From the NCBI RefSeq assembly GCF_949282365.1, contig NZ_CASDOY010000013.1:1-37610 (forward strand): DNA of 37,610 nucleotides. The letters are read 5' to 3'. The notes under the pieces were generated by a model. The model was not told the origin of the DNA. It saw only the letters and a list, made by a program, of their open reading frames with translations, and did no database searches. The translations under genes and the position numbers were made by a program. Numbering within the stretch: position 1 is the first letter of the stretch; each line of letters begins with the position of its first letter. The stretch comes from an uncultured Desulfovibrio sp. GTDB taxonomy: Bacteria; Desulfobacterota; Desulfovibrionia; Desulfovibrionales; Desulfovibrionaceae. Below are positions 32,757 to 37,610 of this stretch, in pieces.

Positions 32757-33098
32757 GGCGTGCCGGCACTGTCCACCTGTTTGGGGGAAGGGAAGGCCCT
32801 CATCTCCGCTGCCGATGCCCGCAGCTTCCTCCGTGGCAACGGGCACGGCCTGCGGCCGCCATCCGGCCGCTGCCCGCGCGAGAGGGCTTCCCCTTCCCCC
32901 AAGCTCCTTGGCCCAGCGCGCTTTTCCAGACGGGCACGGGAGCCTGCGGCAGCCCTCCTTCACCGGGCATGCGGGGCCGGCGGTCACCCGCATACGCTGG
33001 ACGTGACGCCTGCGGCAGCCCTCCTTCACCGGGCATGCGGGGCTGATATCCTCTGTTTGTGCGAAACAACTTGCAAAATTTGTATCAGCACGCCCTGG
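32753..33098. repeat. structured intergenic element with terminal inverted repeats, copy B
   Basis: Left end CTAGGGCGTGCCGGCAC (32753-32769), right end GTATCAGCACGCCCTGG (33082-33098), 13 of 17 positions complementary. A 21-nt inner pair (32781-32801 with 32882-32902, 19 of 21 complementary) encloses a GCTGC/GCAGC hairpin (32808-32825) and a GCGGCCG-CCATC-CGGCCGC hairpin (32852-32870). A 35-bp unit is exactly duplicated (32942-32976 and 33008-33042). It shares ordered blocks with copy A at 27799. Confidence 0.72.
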
Positions 33099-33100
33099 AT

Positions 33101-33134
33101 GCGGACATCCCGGCACAGCGGACATCCCGGCACA
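33101..33134. repeat. two tandem 17-bp repeats
   Basis: GCGGACATCCCGGCACA occurs twice head to tail (33101-33117, 33118-33134), immediately after element B. Confidence 0.8.
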
Positions 33135-33143
33135 AAGGACGGC

Positions 33144-33183
33144 GGGGCGGATCAGCCGGCTGATCCGCCCCCTTCTTTCTTCC
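33144..33183 (+). terminator. terminator of the glycan gene(s), loopless palindrome
   Basis: A 28-bp perfect palindrome (33144-33157 with 33158-33171) followed by a pyrimidine tract CTTCTTTCTTCCC. It is placed 388 bp after the sugar transferase stop because element B intervenes. Confidence 0.65.
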
Positions 33184-33214
33184 CGGCCGGGGACAGAGGG
33201 GCCTCTGGCGGGGC

Positions 33215-33664
33215 TCAGGCCCGCTCCTGCCCCGGGCGCCGCTGCCGGGCCTGACAGTACTGGCAGTTCTCGCCGTCGATAAGGCTCTTCAGGATACCGC
33301 AGCCCCCTTCCCGGTTGCCGTCGCATTTGTGATACAGGGATTCGAGATGCGTCTTGAGGTGCTCAAGGTCCCGTATCTGCTGCTCCACGGCTTCGATATG
33401 CGTGCGGATGAGCCTGTTGATCCAGTCACAGCTGCCCGTGGGATGGTCGCTGTACACCAGCAGGGTGCGGATCTCGGCCAGGCTCATGCCGTGCTGGCGG
33501 CAATGGCGGATGAAGCGCAGCCGCGCGATGTCCCCGTCCCCGTAAAGGCGATAGTTCCGTTCCGTGCGTTCCGGGCGTTCCAGCAGCCCTTCCTTCTCAT
33601 AATAGCGGATGGTGACCACCTGACAGCCGGTCATCTTCGCCAGCTCGCCTATCTTCAACTTCAT
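33215..33664 (-). CDS. MerR-family heavy-metal sensor (CadR/PbrR/ZntR type)
   Basis: A 149-aa MerR regulator. The N-terminal winged HTH reads KIGELAKMTGCQVVTIRYYE then KEGLLERPERTERNYRLYG. A long dimer helix (IRTHIEAVEQQIRDLEHLKT) follows, then the metal-binding tail. Cys residues are at SCDW (about 79), HKCDGN (about 113), GGCGIL (about 121) and NCQYC (about 133-136), as in Cd/Pb/Zn sensors with a CadR/PbrR-like layout; the NCQYC pair is an extra. The ATG at 33664 has GGAGGAG upstream. Divergent from the P-type ATPase whose promoter it should distort. Confidence 0.93.
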   Translation of the reverse strand: MKLKIGELAKMTGCQVVTIRYYEKEGLLERPERTERNYRLYGDGDIARLRFIRHCRQHGMSLAEIRTLLVYSDHPTGSCDWINRLIRTHIEAVEQQIRDLEHLKTHLESLYHKCDGNREGGCGILKSLIDGENCQYCQARQRRPGQERA

Positions 33665-33739
33665 GTGCTCCTCCGGTCCGGGCCTGTGGGGCGTCCCGGC
33701 AGCGGCCGGAAAAATCTTTCCGCAGGGCTTCCTTCCCTC

Positions 33740-33770
33740 TTGACCCTATAGCGACTATAGGCCCTATGGT
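33740..33770 (+). promoter_or_regulatory. MerR-type promoter/operator for the P-type ATPase
   Basis: TTGACC (33740-33745), a 19-bp spacer, TATGGT (33765-33770). The over-long spacer is the hallmark of MerR-activated promoters, and it contains CCTATAG-CGA-CTATAGG (33745-33761), a perfect dyad. Metal-bound regulator untwists it and switches on the exporter. Confidence 0.9.
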
Positions 33771-33830
33771 CTGTAAAAAGCAAGAACGACCGGGGACGCC
33801 GGACACCGGCAGCCCCGTGGAGGAACGACC

Positions 33831-36539
33831 ATGAACAGTGGAGCCCTGTTTCCATGCCCCTGCGGCGCCCGGCACCCGCAGGGCTTCGAATGCGACAGGC
33901 TGCCCCGTGCAGCCATGCCCGCCGGACACGCACACGCCTCCCACGGCCACGGGCCTTGTGGCCACAGCCATGACCACGGATGCACAGATGACCATGCCCC
34001 CGGGCACGACGCCCACCCGCACGGCCATGCGCATGCGGGCGACCTCCATGCGCACGAGCACGGGAGCGGCGGCCACGACCATGCCCACGACCACGGGCAT
34101 GGCCAGTGCCGTTGCGGCCATGGTGCGGCCCAGGCCGTGGACTGGGCCACGCTGGCGGCCCCTTCCGCCACGCGCGCCGTGTACCGCATCAGCAACATGG
34201 ACTGTCCCATGGAAGAGGCGCTCATCAGGAAGAAGCTGGCCACCGTCCCCGGTATCACCGGCCTCGGCTTCAACCTCATGCAGCGCGTGCTCACCGTGGA
34301 GCACGGCCTGCCGTCCACGGCGCCCATCGAGTCCGCCCTGCGGGCCATCGGCATGACGCCGGAAACGCTGGATGCGGCCGGAGGCGCCACGGCCGTCTTT
34401 GTGCTGGACGGCATGGACTGCCCCACGGAAGAGCGCCTCGTCCGCAAGGCTCTGGACGGCCTGCCGGGGCTGCTCGGCCTTGAGACCGACCTGATGCAGC
34501 GCCGCGTGCATGTGCGGCACGAGCCCGCGGCCCTCCCGGCCATCAGCGCCGCCCTGGAAGGCCTGGACATGGGCGCCCGGCTGCTGGGAGGGACGGCACA
34601 GGCCCAGGACGCCATGCCGGCTCCCCGCATCCCCTGGAAGCGGCTCGCCGTGGCTGGCGGCTTCGCCATCCTGTCCGAGCTCATGGAGCTCGTCCGGCAC
34701 TGGGAGGCGCTCCCCCCGGACCACGGCATGGCCTCATGGACCGTGGCTGGCTGGCCCGTGCTGACGCTCCTGCCCCTGCTCTTCGCCATCATCGCCATCC
34801 TGCTGGGCGGCCTGACCACCTATCGCAAGGGCTGGCTGGCCGTCTCCAACCTCGACCTGAACATCAACGCCCTCATGTCCGTGGCCGTCACCGGGGCCGT
34901 GCTCATCGGGCAGTTCCCGGAAGCGGCCATGGTCATGGTGCTGTTCAACGTCTCGGAAGCCATCGAGGCCAGGGCCCTGGACAGGGCCCGCAACGCCATC
35001 AGGGACCTGCTGGCCCTGGCGCCCGCTACGGCCACTGTCCTGCGTGAGGACGGCAGCTGGCAGGAAGCCGACATCCGCACCGTGGCCGCGGGCAGCCGCG
35101 TGCGCGTGCGCCCCGGCGAGAAGATCGCCCTGGACGGTCTGGTGCTGGACGGCCATTCCCTGGTGGACCAGTCGCCCATCACCGGCGAGAGCATGCCGGT
35201 GGAGAAGCAGGCCGGGGACACGGTCTACGCCGGCACCCTCAATACCTCAGGCTCCTTCGAGTTCCGGGTGACCGCCGCGGCCACGGACACCACGCTGGCC
35301 CGCATCATCCATGCCGTGGAAGAGGCCCAGGGCAGCCGTGCCCCCATGCAGCGCCTTGTGGACACCTTCGCGCGCTGTTACACCCCGGCCGTCTTCGTGG
35401 TGGCCCTGCTGGCCGCCGTCGTGCCGCCCCTGTTCCTGGGCACGGCCTGGACGGACGCCGTCTATACCGCTCTGGTGCTGCTGGTCATCGGCTGCCCCTG
35501 CGCCCTGGTCATCTCCACGCCGGTCAGCATCGTCAGCGGCATGGCCGCCGCCACCCGCTACGGCATCCTCATCAAGGGCGGGCTGTTCCTGGAACAGGGC
35601 AGACGCCTTGACTGTCTGGCCCTGGACAAGACCGGCACCCTCACCTGCGGCACGCCGCGCCAGACCGACTGCCTCTGCACGGGGCAGGAAGACGAAACGG
35701 AAGTCCGCTCGCTGGCGGCCAGTCTGGCGGCCCGCTCCGACCATCCCGTTTCCGGGGCCATCGCCCAGGCCGCCGCGAAGGACGGCATCCCCCTGCGGGA
35801 CGTGGACGACTTCACGGCGCTGCCCGGTCAGGGCGTCAGCGGCGTCATGGCCGGACAGCGCTGGTACCTGGGCAACCGCAGCCTGGCGGCATCGCTGGGG
35901 CGGTGCCCGGCAGAGGTCGGGGAGCGGATCGCCCGGCTGGAGCAGCAGGGCAAGACCGTGGTCGCGCTCGTGGGCGACAAGGGCGTCCAGGCCCTGCTGG
36001 CCGTGGCCGACACGCCCAAGGCAAGCAGTCTGGAAGCTGTCAGGGAATTGAAGGAACTGGGCGTGCGCACGGTCATGCTCACCGGTGACAACGGGCATGC
36101 GGCGGCGGCCATCGCCCGTCAGGTGGGCGTGGACGACTTCAGGGCCGATCTGCTCCCGGCGGACAAGCTCGCCGTCATCGAGGAACTGGAAGCCCGGGGC
36201 CACAGGGTGGGCATGGTGGGCGACGGCATCAACGACGCCCCGGCGCTGGCCCGGGCCGACATCGGTTTCGCCATGGCCGGCAACGGCACGGACACCGCCA
36301 TCGAGACCGCCGACGTGGCGCTCATGGACGACGATCTGCGCAAGATCCCCCGCTTCATCCGCCTGTCCAGGGCCACCTTCGCCATCCTGGTGCAGAACAT
36401 CGCCCTGGCGCTGGGCGTCAAGGCACTGTTCCTCGCCCTGACCTTCACCGGCCATGCCACCATGTGGATGGCTGTCTTCGCCGACGTGGGCACGGCCCTG
36501 CTGGTGGTGGCCAACGGCCTGCGGGCCATGCGGCAATGA
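33831..36539 (+). CDS. zntA: Zn/Cd/Pb-exporting P1B-type ATPase with His-rich N-terminus
   Basis: A heavy-metal efflux pump, 902 aa, longer than the usual 700-800 because of its N-terminus. Residues about 30-95 are a His-rich tail (repeated HGHA, HDH, HEHG) with scattered Cys. Two HMA-type metal domains follow, each with the Cd/Zn-class motif: SNMDCPMEE and DGMDCPTEE. The pump core has CPC in VIGCPCALVIS, the phosphorylated DKTGTLT, TGES in SPITGESMPVE, and GDGINDAPALA. The CPC motif and MDCP domains place it with ZntA/CadA (Zn2+, Cd2+, Pb2+). The ATG at 33831 has GGAGG 7 bp upstream. Driven by the MerR-type promoter. Confidence 0.95.
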   Translation: MNSGALFPCPCGARHPQGFECDRLPRAAMPAGHAHASHGHGPCGHSHDHGCTDDHAPGHDAHPHGHAHAGDLHAHEHGSGGHDHAHDHGHGQCRCGHGAAQAVDWATLAAPSATRAVYRISNMDCPMEEALIRKKLATVPGITGLGFNLMQRVLTVEHGLPSTAPIESALRAIGMTPETLDAAGGATAVFVLDGMDCPTEERLVRKALDGLPGLLGLETDLMQRRVHVRHEPAALPAISAALEGLDMGARLLGGTAQAQDAMPAPRIPWKRLAVAGGFAILSELMELVRHWEALPPDHGMASWTVAGWPVLTLLPLLFAIIAILLGGLTTYRKGWLAVSNLDLNINALMSVAVTGAVLIGQFPEAAMVMVLFNVSEAIEARALDRARNAIRDLLALAPATATVLREDGSWQEADIRTVAAGSRVRVRPGEKIALDGLVLDGHSLVDQSPITGESMPVEKQAGDTVYAGTLNTSGSFEFRVTAAATDTTLARIIHAVEEAQGSRAPMQRLVDTFARCYTPAVFVVALLAAVVPPLFLGTAWTDAVYTALVLLVIGCPCALVISTPVSIVSGMAAATRYGILIKGGLFLEQGRRLDCLALDKTGTLTCGTPRQTDCLCTGQEDETEVRSLAASLAARSDHPVSGAIAQAAAKDGIPLRDVDDFTALPGQGVSGVMAGQRWYLGNRSLAASLGRCPAEVGERIARLEQQGKTVVALVGDKGVQALLAVADTPKASSLEAVRELKELGVRTVMLTGDNGHAAAAIARQVGVDDFRADLLPADKLAVIEELEARGHRVGMVGDGINDAPALARADIGFAMAGNGTDTAIETADVALMDDDLRKIPRFIRLSRATFAILVQNIALALGVKALFLALTFTGHATMWMAVFADVGTALLVVANGLRAMRQ

Positions 36540-36624
36540 CGCCGCCCGAAGGCGGCAGCGGGAGCCTTCCGCATCGCGGAGGGACACGCTCCCGCGTGAT
36601 GCCGCTTCCCGCCCCGCGAACGGC

Positions 36625-36668
36625 AGACCGGGACGGTCCCCCGGGGGACCGTCCCGGTCTTGTCTTCC
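36625..36668 (+). terminator. 36-bp loopless palindrome between zntA and mutL
   Basis: An exact 18-bp inverted repeat with no spacer (36625-36642 with 36643-36660), followed by TTGTCTTCC on the plus strand. It lies between the convergent zntA and mutL genes and probably ends the zntA transcript, possibly in both directions. A smaller GCCGCC-CGAA-GGCGGC hairpin is just after the zntA stop (about 36542-36557). Confidence 0.65.
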
Positions 36669-36833
36669 ATCCATACGGCACCGGACTGCCTGTTTTTCCC
36701 GTACGGTCCAAACAACTGCCCGCCGGGTTCGCCGCAGGCCATGCCATGAGGCGGGAGGCCTGCCGGCACAAGAGCTCTGCGGTTCCGTACGCTGCGGCGA
36801 TGCCGCCGCATCAGGCGCACGGGCCCGGGAGCC

Positions 36834-37610
36834 TCACTGCCGCCGCTTGAACAGCTTTTCCAGGGCCGCGGCATCCCAGCGCAGGACGCAGGGGCGGCCG
36901 TGCGGGCAGTACTCCCGCTCCGGCGTGTGCAGCCACTGGCGCAGCAGGGCCGCGGCCTCGTCGTCGGCCAGACGCTGCCCGGCCTTGATGGCGCCCTTGC
37001 AGGACAGGGAGATGAACATGGCGCGTATGTCGTCCCTGCGCCCGGCCAGGACCTCGCGCAGGAAGTCCCCGGCCTCACCGCGCGACAGGGCGGGCGGGAT
37101 GCCCCGCGCCAGCAGGCGGCCGCCGGAGCAGCTCACGTCGAAACCCATGCGCTCCAGATTGTCCCTGATCTCCAGGAAGCGCTCCTCCTCCACCGGCTGC
37201 AGGGGCAATTCCAGCGGCAGGGCCAGGCACTGGGCCGTGCCCGCGAAGGCCCCCTTGCGCAGGCGCTCGTAGAGCACCCGCTCGTGCGCCGCATGCTGGT
37301 CCAGCAGCATCAGGGCCCCGGAGCCGTCGCGCAGCACGAGGTAGGTCCCGGCCACCTGGCCCAGATAGCTCAGGCCGCCCACCGTCAGCTCGCGGCATCC
37401 GGCGGCGCTGCCGCCCGCAGCGGCATCCGGCGCGCAGGCGCTCTCCCCGCTCCCCTGCGCCGCCCCTGCGGCTCCTGCCGGGACGTCCGGCAGGCATGCA
37501 GGCATGCCGTCCGGCGCGGCCTCCGCCACAGTATCCGGCACGGCGCCCATCCCGGCCCGTGCGGCAGGGCGCTCCGCGGGGCGGCGGGCCCCGTCCGTAC
37601 CGTCCTGCTC
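36834..37610 (-). CDS. mutL: DNA mismatch repair protein MutL, C-terminal part
   Basis: Partial gene running off the right edge; the frame is open to the last base. The C-terminal dimerisation/nuclease domain is visible: LSYLGQVAGTYLVLRDGSG, the endonuclease motif DQHAAHERVLYE (DQHA-x2-E-x4-E), the SCKGAIKAG region and the metal-binding CPHGRP. A latent MutL nuclease is therefore expected, as in bacteria without MutH. The part before it (up to the edge) is an Ala/Pro/Gly-rich linker. It ends RWDAAALEKLFKRRQ at 36834. Confidence 0.95.
   Translation of the reverse strand, partial: EQDGTDGARRPAERPAARAGMGAVPDTVAEAAPDGMPACLPDVPAGAAGAAQGSGESACAPDAAAGGSAAGCRELTVGGLSYLGQVAGTYLVLRDGSGALMLLDQHAAHERVLYERLRKGAFAGTAQCLALPLELPLQPVEEERFLEIRDNLERMGFDVSCSGGRLLARGIPPALSRGEAGDFLREVLAGRRDDIRAMFISLSCKGAIKAGQRLADDEAAALLRQWLHTPEREYCPHGRPCVLRWDAAALEKLFKRRQ

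Noticed and set aside
32800..33069. 89-aa and related ORFs inside element B, and similar ones in element A
   Set aside because: Their peptides (for example MPGEGGLPQA repeats) only reflect the DNA repeats; there is no ribosome site and the frame is not kept between copies.
27799..33098. Calling the elements true transposon-derived MITEs
   Set aside because: No clear target-site duplication flanks either copy and no transposase is nearby, so I list them as repeats with terminal inverted repeats rather than as mobile elements.

Overview
The window is high-GC bacterial chromosome with tightly packed housekeeping genes. The gene set is aroC, recD2, serS, apt, mutL, an FMN-riboswitch-controlled ribB, sigma-54 enhancer-binding regulators with matching -24/-12 promoters, a two-ATPase Tau/Ssu-type ABC transporter, and a Fur-like box of the TTGAAAAT/ATTTTCAA type. 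Together these suggest a Desulfovibrionaceae-like sulfate reducer. The taxonomic call is an inference from gene content and base composition; no marker gene is present to prove it.

Layout. 1-980: a decaying sigma-54 locus, made of a frameshifted DASS (SLC13) anion transporter that runs off the left edge, its well-preserved -24/-12 promoter, a terminator, and only the Fis-type DNA-binding tail of a sigma-54 activator. 1060-6455: an apparent operon nhaC-aroC-small ORF-recD2. 6704-14038 (minus strand): a visibly less GC-rich block with a GAF-PAS-AAA+ sigma-54 activator, a strong -24/-12 promoter, a sulfotransferase-like gene, a complete taurine/sulfonate/nitrate-type ABC transporter with two ATPases, and a small CBU_0592-type membrane protein. 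14909-15958: a lone acyltransferase-3. 16284-19435: a three-gene set (MoxR AAA+, VWA/metallopeptidase-like DUF2201, unknown) behind a promoter whose start overlaps a Fur-like palindrome. 19784-21891: divergent LysR regulator and DMT exporter. 22143-23072: ribB with a canonical FMN riboswitch. 23623-27802: hsp20, serS, a lipoprotein, a small unknown gene and apt. 28411-32756: glycan genes (a UDP-HexNAc 4-epimerase, a GT4 glycosyltransferase and a priming polyprenyl-P sugar transferase). 33215-36660: a MerR-type metal sensor divergent from a His-rich Zn/Cd/Pb P-type ATPase with a textbook 19-bp-spaced promoter. 36834-end: the C-terminal part of mutL.

The most novel feature is a pair of related intergenic elements (27799-28084 and 32753-33098). 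They share about 17-bp imperfect terminal inverted repeats and a conserved internal fold whose base pairs are preserved through G-U changes. Each begins exactly on the TAG stop codon of the upstream gene, apt in one case and the sugar transferase in the other. They look like a family of structured, possibly mobile, 3'-UTR elements. The second item of note is the sigma-54-driven sulfotransferase plus ABC transporter operon, whose substrate cannot be named from sequence.
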